A DNA stretch of 64,000 nucleotides, from assembly GCA_028564925.1 (NCBI GenBank), contig CM053034.1:157391548-157455547 (forward strand), in the 5' to 3' direction. The notes under the pieces are model-generated. The model was not told where the DNA came from. It ran no database searches and saw only the letters and a list, made by a program, of their open reading frames with translations. The position numbers were made by a program, and so were the translations under genes. Source of the stretch: Lithobates sylvaticus. Taxonomy: Eukaryota; Chordata; Amphibia; Anura; Ranidae. Positions 10,949 to 21,801 of this stretch are shown here, one piece after another (the first letter of the stretch is position 1; every line of letters begins with the position of its first letter).

Positions 10949-11349
10949 GGCCCCTTTCACACATGCGGACCGTATGTCCGTTTTTCATCCATCCGTTTTT
11001 GGATGAAAAACGGACATACATGCATGTCTATGGGGCAGCGGGTGTCAGCGGATGAGCATCCACTGACACCCGCTATTGTCCGCCTCCGCAATTGTCCGGT
11101 TCTGCAGACGGAGGAAAATCCTATTTTTTCATCCGTCTGCAGAGCGGATTGGATGAACACGGACAGACGGTCCGTGTTCATCCGATCCTCCATAGAGGAG
11201 AGCGGAGAACTGACAGGGCGGTCCCTGCACAGTGTGCAGGGACCGCCCTGTCATCAGCCGGCTCAGCGGGGAACAGCTGTGCGATCCCCGCTGAGCAACG
11301 GATCTTCACGGGGCGGATCATTACGGATCCGCCCCGTGTGAAAGAGCCC
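10949..11349. mobile_element. GC-rich PIF/Harbinger-like MITE
   Basis: The ends GGCCCCTTTCACACATGCGG and CCGCCCCGTGTGAAAGAGCCC are inverted repeats flanked by TAA (10946-10948 and 11350-11352). Internal dyads such as GGTCCCTGCACAGTGTGCAGGGACC add secondary structure. Open frames across it are shadows of GC content. It is inserted in an older repeat whose two halves lie at about 10860-10948 and 11350-11840. Confidence 0.75.
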
Positions 11350-11352
11350 TAA

Positions 11353-12179
11353 GTGTTAGGGTCAAGGATGGGGTCAAAGGTCACAGTCAGCATATTTTGG
11401 GTAGAATAAAAAAATGTTTTATTACTATCAGTGTTAGTGTGTTTTAGGCAGGATAAAAAAAATGCTAAATGCGCACTATTGCTGTACTACGGGTACAAAC
11501 AACAACTGACATATACATATGTGGTATCGCTGCAATTGCCAGGAGCAGGAGAATTTATTTTGGGTTGTTCTTTGGTGACAAATTATGATAATAGCAAGAA
11601 ATATACAGCTACATTTAATTACTATTTTGGGCCAGTTTTCTTTTGATAATAAAATTTAAAACAATTAGGAGATATCTATTACCATTTACCACTAAAAGAA
11701 AGCCCAATTTGTCCTGGAAAAAAAACGGTGTAATCCACCTGGATACACAAAGAAGTTATGTACAGTTTTACTAACACAAGTCAAAGTTGCAAAATTGTGC
11801 TTAGGCATTTAAATTTGTTTTACCCTTAGGTGTGAAGAGATACATTTTAAAATAATGGACCTTCAGTGCCCTATGTTTCTGCATCATTGGAGACTGCTGC
11901 AAAGTAAATGATTTTCATGAATTTGACCTTTGAAATTTAAATTTGGAGGTTGTTAGCAAATGATGTTGAGATAATGGTCTGGCACTAAAAGACTCAGAAA
12001 ATCCAGATACCCAAAATGAATTGTGTTTCATCATGGTTATATATTTGTTGTATCAAAGTCTCTTCCTTGACCCCTTCACCGATATACTTTATTTGCCAAA
12101 AAGCTGCTTTCTATGTTCTTTATGCTGAATTCTTTGAAAGACATTGAAGGGCCAACGTTTCCCATTCCATAAATTGTCC
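11353..12179. repeat. Diverged interior of a transposon-derived repeat; no gene
   Basis: The text from about 11500 to 11840 (ATATGTGGTATCGCTGCAAT ... AAAGAAAGCCCAATTTGTCC) resembles the interior style of the TTAA CCACTTC elements. I cannot place the ends. 11840-12179 has no recognisable feature. Confidence 0.3.
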
Positions 12180-12183
12180 TTAA

Positions 12184-12644
12184 AGCGGGACGGTACTGGG
12201 GAAAAAAAAATTAAAAGCCAGCAGCTACAAAGAGTGCAGCTGCTGACTTTTAATAAATGGACACTTACCTGTTCCAGGTTCCAGCGATGTGGGCAGCAGA
12301 GGCTGATCAATCGATCAGCTCTCTGCTGCTGCCGACACCATTCTCAGTGAGGGAATCAGGAAGTGGCTTCACTTCCCGGTTCCCTACTGCGCATGCGAGA
12401 GTCGCGCGGCGCAATGAGAATCTTAAGCACTGTCTGTCGGGACACGTGTGTGTCCCGGCAGACAGCGCGACGGGACAGGAAGCTGCGTAAACTCCCGTGG
12501 GAGTTTATGCCCAGAAGTGGGTGCAGATACCTGTCTTAGACAGGTATCTGCACCCCCCCTCCCCCCTGAAAGGTGCCAAATGTGACACCGGAGCGGGGGA
12601 GGGTTCCGAAAAGCGGGAGTTCCACTTTAGGGTGGAATCCCGCT
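12184..12644. mobile_element. TTAA-type MITE, AGCGGGA family
   Basis: It begins AGCGGGACGG, ends GGAATCCCGCT, and is bounded by TTAA (12180-12183 and 12645-12648). A close relative is at 54133-54535. Both contain CAGCTGCTGACTTTTAATAA then TGGACACTTACCTGTTCC, and ACAGGTATCTGCACCCCC near the right end. Non-coding. Confidence 0.8.
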
Positions 12645-12892
12645 TTAATTAAACACTAGAAGTCCCCCTTGCAGTGCAAGGGTTAATTGCTCCTTTATGT
12701 CTAGGATGACCAGGCTCAGCAGTTATAATTACCCAATCCTCATTTCTCAACCAGTCCCCGCAGTCTCTTCTCCCCTATGCTCCAGTGGTTGAAGGTTCTC
12801 TGAAGTCATCAAGACCGGCGCAGGGACCATAGCTCTGCATTGGTTTTGAGGAAGCTTAAGACAGTTCATTGCCCGAGCATGGGGGAGTGCCA

Positions 12893-13750
12893 TTGTGAAA
12901 TGCATGATACTCAAGTATGAATAACAATAAAAAAATTATAATTATTTCCACCTCCATAATATATAAATAAACATATATGTAAATATATATTTTTTATTTG
13001 TACTAAATCAAAAAAAACTGTATTTATGCCTGCACATGATTAGATGATGGAAGACAGCAGAGCTTCTGCTCATTTACTAAGCTCTGGAGCAACTTCACTT
13101 GCAAAGTGATCAGTCTATTTGCCTTTAGTAAATCAGCTCCACTTCTAAATGTTTTCCCACATAAATCTATAGTCACAAAATCTAAAATACAGTGCCGCAC
13201 ATTATCTCCTATCTATCAAACCCGTGAATTGTATGATACTCAAGTATGAAAAATTATTTAAAAAATTTAATTATTTATACCTCAATAATATATAAATAAA
13301 CATACACATGAATATTTTTTTAATTATTGCAATAAGCTTTTTCCAGTCTACCAGTCAGTGTCTGTTTCTTTTATTGTGAAAATAGAAGTGTTATATAGAC
13401 AATAAAAGATATGGACACTGACACATGGTGGATTGGAAAAAGCTTATTGCAAAAATAAAAAAAAATATTCATGTGTATGTTTGTTTATATAATATTGAGG
13501 TGGAAATCATTTTATTTTTTCATTATTTTTCATACTTTAATATTATACATTTCACAACAGGTTTGATAGATAGAAGATAATGTGCAGCACTGTATTTTAG
13601 ATTTTGTGGCTATAGATTTATGTGGAGAAACATTTAGGGGTTGATTTACTAAAGGCAAATAGGCTGCGCACTTTCCAAGTGCAGTTACCCTAGAGCTTAG
13701 TAAATGAGCAGAAGCTCTGCTGACTTTCATCATCCAATCATGTACAAGCA
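12893..13750. repeat. Fold-back element, arms about 355 bp
   Basis: 13030-13383 and 13388-13750 are inverse copies with a very short loop, for example GCAATAAGCTTTTTCCA at about 13331-13347 against TGGAAAAAGCTTATTGC near 13435-13451. A third, direct partial copy (GATACTCAAGTATGAA and AATATATAAATAAACATA) lies at 12904-12990. No coding frame. Confidence 0.75.
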
Positions 13751-13859
13751 AAAATGCTCTTTTTAAAAAAAAAATCCTTGCATGTGATTGGGTATTCTTT
13801 GCAACGTGAAACTTTACGCCATTTACTAAGCTCTGGAGCAATAGTCTAGTTGCATCAAA

Positions 13860-14116
13860 TAAATGGGCTGCTGTGCTTGTGTTTCCGCAAAAAAAAGGTG
13901 CATGCACCTTTTCAAAAATGCGGCCGCAGTGAAATCTCACATTGTGATTTCCCTGCAGTTCCCTCACCTAGACTGCGTGCTGAAATGCGTGGGGTTGTCA
14001 ATTAGAATGAATGGCAGCCCCGCATGTCTCCCAAGAGCAGCGCAATTTAGCTGTGGGTGGTTGAGGGAACATATGCGATTCCCACAGCCACACAGATAGG
14101 TGTGAACCTAGCGTAA
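13860..14116. mobile_element. Truncated MITE related to 5760-6001
   Basis: The right end AGGTGTGAACCTAGCGTAA matches the TTCACAC-type termini seen at 5760-6001, and the interior has the same GATTTCCCTGCAGTTCC-type content. I cannot see a left terminus. Confidence 0.4.
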
Positions 14117-14279
14117 AGCTGGAGCACTGCATCTGCTGCAGCTGTGCATGGTAGACAATCAGCTTCTAACCTAAGCTTGTTTAATTAAAAGAGATGTATG
14201 GGAATTTTTTTTGTAGAATCATACTTAGGTAGATGCATCATCGGTCTCATGCTGCAGCTGTTCCTCCGCCGGTGTTCTG

Positions 14280-14629
14280 TCACCAGGTGTCCGAAGTGTA
14301 CTGCGCATGCGCAGCACGGAGCATGAAGATTTTCAGAAATTGTCGGAAGATGAACGGCGCCTGCGCCGTGAGTCGAGTTGAAGCCCCCACCATCCAAGCG
14401 GACATAGGGTTAGTCAAACTTAGAGGGCCCCTCGCGGGCTCGCTACGCTCGCCACGCTTTGGGCACAGCCTCGCTGCGCTCGGCTCTTTTATATTCTAAC
14501 TCTATGTCCACTTGGATGGTGGGGCTTGAAAGTGGACTCACGGCGCAGGCGCCGTTCATCCTCGGCAAATTTCAGAATATGGGTGTCCTGTGTACTGCGC
14601 ATGCGCAGTACACAGCGGACACTTTGTGA
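14280..14629. repeat. Fold-back element with a CTCGCT(A/G)CGCTCG core
   Basis: The left arm has GTGTCCGAAGTGTACTGCGC then ATGCGC, and the right arm reverses it. Inner arm sequences CCACCATCCAAGCGGACATAG and CTATGTCCACTTGGATGGTGG pair closely. The loop at 14425-14500 contains GGCTCGCTACGCTCGCCACG and CCTCGCTGCGCTCGGCTC, unusually GC-rich and self-similar. Non-coding and unassigned to a superfamily. Confidence 0.65.
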
Positions 14630-14960
14630 TGGGGGACGGCTAATGATAGTACACCGGCTCTAACACTGAGAATCATGTGATCAAACACCACCAATTGCTC
14701 GGTTCTCACAGCTCCCTGAGCATAGAGCTGGTGACTGTCAGTCACGACTCTCTGCTCTGCCCTTTCCTTGCTCACTGGAGTGCTGGGCTGTGGAGGGGGA
14801 GAGAGCGGCTGGCTTAGGCTCTCAGCAGCTCACTGAGAGGCTAAGCTGGGTGCCAGTCCAGGCATGTGGGCAGATCCGGATCATATGGTCGCAATCTTTC
14901 CCGAGCCTGGACCGGGTCTGTGATGTCAGCGGGCTTCAGCCCACTGTCTGCTTTAGTTGT
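14630..14960. other. No gene recognised
   Basis: Mixed DNA between a fold-back repeat and a LINE scrap. Confidence 0.35.
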
Positions 14961-15062
14961 TGGGCATTTAGATCTTTTTAGTAAATTTCCTCCAACAGGA
15001 GAAATTCCCCATGACTGGCGGACTGCTAATATTGTACCTATCCATATGAAGGGTATCACCTG
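14961..15062 (+). pseudogene. LINE reverse-transcriptase fragment (CR1/L2-like)
   Basis: The plus-strand translation contains DLFSKFPPTGEIPHDWRTAN followed by IVPIHMKGIT. The pattern GxIPxDWRxAxIVPIxKKG is the well-known block between palm and fingers in CR1/L2-type LINE reverse transcriptases. Only about 33 codons survive; a stop follows immediately and the Tc1 element begins at about 15063. The assignment rests on this one motif, so the clade is uncertain. Confidence 0.6.
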
Positions 15063-16395
15063 AAATGCATTGTCCTGGCATCAGACCACAACAGCCAGCC
15101 CCATGTCATCTTCAGCTTCCCTTGGCTTGTAGTAAGCGGTACCAGCATCTCCCTAACCGTGTGCACGCTCAGTGGTTAGAGTTGGCCAACTGGCCTTCAG
15201 ATGAGCAGCGTCCAAGCCTTTCTTCACTATACCCTGCTCGGCTGTCATCAGGCACTGACCTGCATAGATGAGTCGCTTAGCCTTGTTTCCATGTCCTATA
15301 CACAAAAACATAGAAACTGGGGTGCAAAAAAATGGCAGCAGGTGCTCTGGACTAGGGATGAGCCGAACACCCCCGGGTTCGGTTCGAACCAGAACCTTCG
15401 AACGGACCGAAAGTTCGCGCGAATTTTCGAACCCTATACGTTATAATGGACGCGAACGTTCGAAATCAAAAGTGCTAATTACAACGGCCAATATGCATGT
15501 TAATGTCATAAAACAGGTTTGGGGACCCGGGTCCTGCCCCAGGGGACATATATCAATGCAAAAAGAACTTTTAAAAACTAACGTTTTTTCGGGAGCAGTC
15601 ATTTTAATGATGCATAAAGTGAAAAAAAAAGTGAAATTTTCCTTTAAATATGGTACCTGGGGGGTGTCTAAAGTATGCCTGTGAAGTGGCATGTGTTTCC
15701 CGTGTTTAGAACTGTCCTTGCACAAAATGACATTTGTAAAGGAAAAAAAGAAGCCATTTAAAACCACTTGCGGCTTTAGGTTTGTTCTTAAGTAGAATCT
15801 GAACAGGTACATTATGAAGTGTAGCTCCATCCCAAAAAAATCTATTTTTAAGCTTTTTGGAGAACATAGGGAGGGGTTATCACCCCTGTAACATTTGCTG
15901 TCTTTGCACATCTGTTCAGAACATGTCACCTCACTTTCCGTCCCAATGACAAATGTTTTTGGAAAAGTGGGGTTTTAATTGAAACAAGGATTGGTGATAA
16001 AGTATCAGTAGAGAGGAGATACCTTTTTCCCAAATTAAATCTAACAGGATAGAATTTCCCTTCCTAGGGGTAGATTTCCTCTCACTTCCTGTTTTCTCTT
16101 TCCATTTGCAAGTAGGAGTCGTTTGTAAGTTGGATGTTTGAAAGTAGGGGCCTGGCGTATATACTCTGCAGAAATTTGCCCTATTAGATGTTGGTGTAGC
16201 CACAAGACTGGTGGGCACAGGAATGGGCCCTGCTATGAGTTAATAGATCAAGATTTGTAATTGCATGCACCTGTTGAACAGGGCAGAAAAATTGGGGGTG
16301 GTGGTGGTGGTGGTGGACGGTGTTGCCACAAGACTGTAAGCTCTCACAGTTACTCTTGGTGGGCGCAGGAATGGGCCCTGCTGTGAGTTATTAGA

Positions 16396-17373
16396 TCAAG
16401 ATTTGTAATTGCAAGCACAATCCTCCTCCTCCTCCTCCTCCTCCTCCTCCTCATCCTCTTCCTGTGTGATGGGTGGGACAGAAGGAACACTGTCCGGATA
16501 AAGGGGGCCTTGAGAGGCAAGGAAGTCCTCCTCTTCCTGCCTCTGTTCTGCCTCAAGTGCCCTGTCCATTATCCCACGCAGCGTATGCTCCAACAGGTGG
16601 ACAAGAGGGACAGTGTCACTGATGCATGCACTGTCACTGCTCACCATCCTCGTGGCCTCCTCAAATGGTGAGAGGACAGTGCATGCATCCCTGATCATGC
16701 TCCACTGACGTGGGGAAAAAAAACCAAGCTCCCCTGACCCTGTCCTGGTGCCGTAGTCGCAAAGGTACTCATTGATGGCCCTCTGCTGCGTGTGCAGTCG
16801 CTGCAGCATGGCCAACGTTGAGTTCCACCTGGTGGGCATGTCACATATTAGGCGGTTCTTGGGCAGGTTCAGCTCCTTTTGCAGCTCAGTCAGCCGAGCA
16901 CTGGCATTATAAGATCGGCGGAAATGCACACAGACTTTCCTGGCCTGCCTCAGGACATCCTGTAAGCCTGGGAACCTGCCCAAGAACCGCTGCACCACCA
17001 GGTTGAGGACGTGAGCCATGCAGGGCACATGGGTGAGCTGCCCCTGTCGCAGGGCGGAGAGGAGGTTGGTGCCATTGTCAGAAACGACCATTCCTGGCTT
17101 AAGCTGACGTGGCGTCAACCACCTCTCGGCCTGCCCCTGCAGAGCTGCCAGAACCTCTGGCCCAGTGTGGCTCCTGTCCCCCAAACACACCAGCGCAAGC
17201 ACGGCATGGCATCTTTTTGCCTGCGTACTTGCGTAGCCCCTTGTACGCCTACGGAGCACCGCTGGTTCCAAGGACAGAGCACTGGAGGAAGAAGAAGAGG
17301 AGGGGGGTGGAGGAGAGAGGTGTGTCACAACCAGTAGCAGTAGTCGCGTTTTGGAGGCGTGGTGGCGGAACAA
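16396..17373 (-). CDS. hAT transposase, catalytic C-terminal part (truncated)
   Basis: This 325-residue frame continues the transposase. From about residue 51 it reads as hAT catalytic core: VVSDNGTNLL gives the second catalytic aspartate (about 99), CMAHVLNLVV the C-x2-H motif (118-121), DMPTRWNSTLAML the conserved tryptophan (183), and LSPFEEATRMVS the glutamate region (238-239). The first 50 residues are probably out-of-frame sequence upstream of the join. It ends in a run of glutamates encoded by a CTC/CTT repeat, just where the hAT C-terminal dimerisation domain should start. That domain is absent here, so the protein is probably inactive or incomplete. Confidence 0.8.
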   Translation of the reverse strand: MFRHHASKTRLLLLVVTHLSPPPPSSSSSSSALSLEPAVLRRRTRGYASTQAKRCHAVLALVCLGDRSHTGPEVLAALQGQAERWLTPRQLKPGMVVSDNGTNLLSALRQGQLTHVPCMAHVLNLVVQRFLGRFPGLQDVLRQARKVCVHFRRSYNASARLTELQKELNLPKNRLICDMPTRWNSTLAMLQRLHTQQRAINEYLCDYGTRTGSGELGFFSPRQWSMIRDACTVLSPFEEATRMVSSDSACISDTVPLVHLLEHTLRGIMDRALEAEQRQEEEDFLASQGPLYPDSVPSVPPITQEEDEEEEEEEEEEDCACNYKS

Positions 17374-18646
17374 CCTCCAACACTACTGCACCTTGTCCTG
17401 CATCCCTCCCAGCTGCCAATAGAGTGACCCAATGGGCCGTGAAAGAAAGGTACCGTCCCTGTCCATGCCTGCTGGACCATGAGTCAGCGGTAATATGCAC
17501 CTTACCGCTGACCGCCCTGTCCAGCGAGGCATGGACATTGCCCTCCACATGCCGGTAGAGAGACGGAATCGCCTTCCGCGAGAAAAAGTGGCGTTTGGGA
17601 ACCTGCCACTGAGGAACCGCACATTGAACAAACTCACGGAAGGGGGCCGAGTCTACCAACTGAAAAGGCAGCAGTTGAAGTGCTAGCAATTTAGCAAGGC
17701 TAGCATTCAACCGCTGGGCATGTGGATGGCTGGGAGTGTACTTCTTTCTACGGTCCAGCAGCTGGGGCAGGGAAATTTGCCTGCTGCAATCGGACGTCGG
17801 TGTACTGCAAGTACTTGGTTGTGACACACCTAATTCTACACCTTCAGTCCTCTCAGAGCAGCTTTCAGAGAGGACTGAAGGTGTAGTGGGGATGGAGATC
17901 CCAGCTGAGGAGGAGCAAGGAGAGGTCCGCTTAGTTCTTTGGTGTGGGTCTTTTATGTGTGCCTGCCAACGAGCTGCATGGCAGGTCGCCATATGTCTGG
18001 TCATGCTTGTCGTGCCCAAGCGGCTGATGTTTTGGCCACGCGAGATACGCTTGAGACAAATATTGCAAATAGCAGTGGTGCGATCTGCTGCACTCGTCTC
18101 AAAAAAGGCCCACACCAAAGAACTTTTCTGATAACGTGCAGAGGCAGCGCCCTGCACAGGCGGAGCTCTGCGGTGTTGTACAGTTGCTGTGCTGGCCTCT
18201 ACCTGGCCTCCAGGGGGCATCCTGCCTCGTTGGACATGTGACGCCGCATCCTCCTCCTCCTCGTCCTCCTCCTCATCCTCTCTCCCTTGAGGCACCCACG
18301 TGGAGTCAGTGACCTCATCATCCCCTCCCTCTTCACCACTAGAGCAAACCTGGCAGTAAGCTGCAGCTGGTGGAACAGTACTGCCAGATTCCTCAAGCTG
18401 GGTATCGTCATCCGAGCCTTCGAATCGTTGGGCATCCTCCTGGAGCATGTACCCAACACTGTGCTCAAAGAGTTCGGGGGACTCCTCAGGAGGACATGGT
18501 GGGTCTAGGGAAGGGGTGGCTGATGATGCTCTGTCAGTACCCTGAGCCTGGGTGAGAGAGGATGAGGAGGATGAGGAGGGCTTGGTCATCCATTCTACCA
18601 AGCCTTCAGCATGATGCGGCTCCACATGTCCAGCTGCCGAAAACAA
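17249..18646 (-). CDS. hAT transposase, N-terminal part (BED zinc finger)
   Basis: The 465-residue frame has an acidic, serine-rich N-terminus with a glutamate run near residue 130. A BED zinc finger follows at about 175-225, with CNIC at 195-198 and H218/H223 as ligands. The RNase H-like core begins at about 330, with TADSWSSR giving the first catalytic aspartate at 388. The reading then leaves the transposase alignment at about residue 435, and the protein continues in the frame at 16396-17373, overlapping by 125 bp. BED-finger hAT transposases bind the element ends and cut and paste DNA. No strong intron signal is obvious at the switch, so a frameshift is likelier than splicing. The start codon shown is the first in frame. 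Confidence 0.8.
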   Translation of the reverse strand: MFSAAGHVEPHHAEGLVEWMTKPSSSSSSSLTQAQGTDRASSATPSLDPPCPPEESPELFEHSVGYMLQEDAQRFEGSDDDTQLEESGSTVPPAAAYCQVCSSGEEGGDDEVTDSTWVPQGREDEEEDEEEEDAASHVQRGRMPPGGQVEASTATVQHRRAPPVQGAASARYQKSSLVWAFFETSAADRTTAICNICLKRISRGQNISRLGTTSMTRHMATCHAARWQAHIKDPHQRTKRTSPCSSSAGISIPTTPSVLSESCSERTEGVELGVSQPSTCSTPTSDCSRQISLPQLLDRRKKYTPSHPHAQRLNASLAKLLALQLLPFQLVDSAPFREFVQCAVPQWQVPKRHFFSRKAIPSLYRHVEGNVHASLDRAVSGKVHITADSWSSRHGQGRYLSFTAHWVTLLAAGRDAGQGAVVLEVVPPPRLQNATTATGCDTPLSSTPLLFFFLQCSVLGTSGAP

Positions 18647-18719
18647 AGATGCGCGTGTCCCATGGCCACGTGCTGATGACGATGCACGACCACGTCCACG
18701 TCCACGGCCACGTCCAAAT

Positions 18720-21605
18720 ATAGCTCTGTGTGTGTGATGGGACTAACACACTTCAAGTCCTATAGGTGCTTCTGGGAAGAAAATATAGCTCTGTGTGTGT
18801 GATGGGACTAACACACTTCAAGTCCTATAGGTGCTTCTGGGAACAAAATATAGCTCTGTGTGTGTGATGGGACTAACACACTTCAAGTCCTATAGGTGCT
18901 TCTGGGAACAAAATATAGCTCTGTGTGTGTGATGGGACTAACACACTTCAAGTCCTATAGGTGCTTCTGGGAAGAAAATATAGCTCTGTGTGTGTGATGG
19001 GACTAACACACTTCAAGTCCTATAGGTGCTTCTGGGAACAAAATATAGCTCTGTGTGTGTGATGGGACTAACACACTTCAAGTCCTATAGGTGCCTCTGG
19101 GAACAAAATATAGCTCTGTGTGTGTGATGGGACTAACACACTTCAAGTCCTATAGGTGCTTCTGGGAACAAAATATAGCTCTGTGTGTGTGATGGGACTA
19201 ACACACTTCAAGTCCTATAGGTGCTTCTGGGAAGGAAATAAAGGTCTGTGTGATGGGACTAACACACTTCAAGTCCTATAGGTGCTTCTGGGAACAAAAT
19301 ATAGCTCTGTGTGTGTGATGGGACTAACACACTTCAAGTCCTATAGGTGCTTCTGGGAACAAAATATAGCTCTGTGTGTGTGATGGGACTAACACACTTC
19401 AAGTCCTATAGGTGCTTCTGGGAAGAAAATATAGCTCTGTGTGTGTAATGGGACTAACACACTTCAAGTCCTATAGGTGCCTCTGGGAACAAAATATAGC
19501 TCTGTGTGTGTGATGGGACTAACACACTTCAAGTCCTATAGGTGCTTCTGGGAACAAAATATAGCTCTGTGTGTGTGATGGGACTAACACACTTCAAGTC
19601 CTATAGGTGCTTCTGGGAAGGAAATAAAGGTCTGTGTGATGGGACTAACACACTTCAAGTCCTATAGGTGCTTCTGGGAAGAAAATATAGCTCTGTGTGT
19701 GTGATGGGACTAACACACTTCAAGTCCTATAGGTGCTTCTGGGAACAAAATATAGCTCTGTGTGTGTGATGGGACTAACACACTTCAAGTCCTATAGGTG
19801 CTTCTGGGAACAAAATATAGCTCTGTGTGTGTGATGGGACTAACACACTTCAAGTCCTATAGGTGCTTCTGGGAACAAAATATAGCTCTGTGTGTGTGAT
19901 GGGACTAACACACTTCAAGTCCTATAGGTGCTTCTGGGAAGAAAATATAGCTCTGTGTGTGTGATGGGACTAACACACTTCAAGTCCTATAGGTGCTTCT
20001 GGGAAGAAAATATAGCTCTGTGTGTGTGATGGGACTAACACACTTCAAGTCCTATAGGTGCTTCTGGGAACAAAATATAGCTCTGTGTGTGTGATGGGAC
20101 TAACACACTTCAAGTCCTATAGGTGCTTCTGGGAACAAAATATAGCTCTGTGTGTGTGATGGGACTAACACACTTCAAGTCCTATAGGTGCTTCTGGGAA
20201 GAAAATATAGCTCTGTGTGTGTAATGGGACTAACACACTTCAAGTCCTATAGGTGCCTCTGGGAACAAAATATAGCTCTGTGTGTGTGATGGGACTAACA
20301 CACTTCAAGTCCTATAGGTGCTTCTGGGAACAAAATATAGCTCTGTGTGTGTGATGGGACTAACACACTTCAAGTCCTATAGGTGCTTCTGGGAAGGAAA
20401 TAAAGGTCTGTGTGATGGGACTAACACACTTCAAGTCCTATAGGTGCTTCTGGGAAGAAAATATAGCTCTGTGTGTGTGATGGGACTAACACACTTCAAG
20501 TCCTATAGGTGCTTCTGGGAACAAAATATAGCTCTGTGTGTGTGATGGGACTAAACACACTTCAAGTCCTATAGGTGCTTCTGGGAACAAAATATAGCTC
20601 TGTGTGTGTGATGGGACTAACACACTTCAAGTCCTATAGGTGCTTCTGGGAACAAAATATAGCTCTGTGTGTGTGATGGGACTAACACACTTCAAGTCCT
20701 ATAGGTGCTTCTGGGAACAAAATATAGCTCTGTGTGTGTGATGGGACTAACACACTTCAAGTCCTATAGGTGCTTCTGGGAAGAAAATATAGCTCTGTGT
20801 GTGTGATGGGACTAACACACTTCAAGTCCTATAGGTGCTTCTGGGAAGAAAATATAGCTCTGTGTGTGTGATGGGACTAACACACTTCAAGTCCTATAGG
20901 TGCTTCTGGGAACAAAATATAGCTCTGTGTGTGTGATGGGACTAACACACTTCAAGTCCTATAGGTGCTTCTGGGAAGAAAATATAGCTCTGTGTGTGTG
21001 ATGGGACTAACACACTTCAAGTCCTATAGGTGCTTCTGGGAACAAAATATAGCTCTGTGTGTGTGATGGGACTAACACACTTCAAGTCCTATAGGTGCTT
21101 CTGGGAACAAAATATAGCTCTGTGTGTGTGATGGGACTAACACACTTCAAGTCCTATAGGTGCTTCTGGGAAGAAAATATAGCTCTGTGTGTGTGATGGG
21201 ACTAACACACTTCAAGTCCTATAGGTGCTTCTGGGAACAAAATATAGGAGCTCTGCCTGCCTGCCACGAACACACTACAAGTCCTATAGGTGCTTCTGGG
21301 AACAAAATATAGGAGCTCTGCCTGCCTGCCACGAACACACTACAAGTCCTATAGGTGCTTCTGGTAACAAAATATAGGAGCTCTGCCTGCCTGCCACGAA
21401 CACACTACAAGTCCTATAGGTGCTTCTGGTAACAAAATATAGGGGCTCTGCCTGCCTGCCACGAACACACTACAAGTCCTATAGGTGCTTCTGGTAACAA
21501 AATATAGGAGCTCTGCCTGCCTGCCACGAACACACTACAAGTCCTATAGGTGCTTCTGGTAACAAAATATAGGAGCTCTGCCTGCCTGCCACGAACACAC
21601 TACAA
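18720..21605. repeat. 65-bp minisatellite, about 44 copies, with higher-order structure
   Basis: The unit contains TAGCTCTGTGTGTGTGATGG, ACTAACACACTTCAAGTCC and TATAGGTGCTTCTGGGAAC. Copies are nearly identical. Shortened units starting GAAGGAAATAAAGG occur at 19231, 19617 and 20393, and the variant GTGTGTAATG occurs at 19441 and 20217. The two GTGTGTAATG sites are 776 bp apart, as are the last two GAAGGAAATAAAGG sites, and the first two of those are 386 bp apart; blocks of about 12 units were therefore copied together. From about 21240 the last six or so units switch to a second type with CTGCCTGCCTGCCACGAAC. Confidence 0.95.
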
Positions 21606-21801
21606 GCCCCTCTTTCTCAATCAATCTTTGTAACTGAATCTATCTAACTCAATCTCTGTAAGTGAATCTCTCTACCTAACTAGATCCAGCAGAGTGTCAC
21701 AGAATCAGCCTGCTCAATCTGCGCCGGAACAGCATGTGACCGGCGCAGACGGCGTGGCGGCCTTTTATAGGGGGGGGGCGTGTACTACAGCCCCTGAGCT
21801 G

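Noticed and set aside
11003-11352. Overlapping plus frames of 86-112 codons
   Set aside because: Inside the PIF-type MITE, with internal dyads; no protein similarity.
15441-15929. 162-codon minus frame at the hAT 3' side
   Set aside because: Composition is that of untranslated DNA (Phe/Lys/Cys-rich, no hAT C-terminal motif), so it is not counted as the missing dimerisation domain.
16818-18555. Plus-strand frames across the hAT gene
   Set aside because: Shadows of the minus-strand transposase, which carries the BED and catalytic motifs.
18720-21605. CRISPR-like regularly spaced repeats
   Set aside because: Units are contiguous 65-bp tandem repeats without unique spacers, in a eukaryotic transposon.
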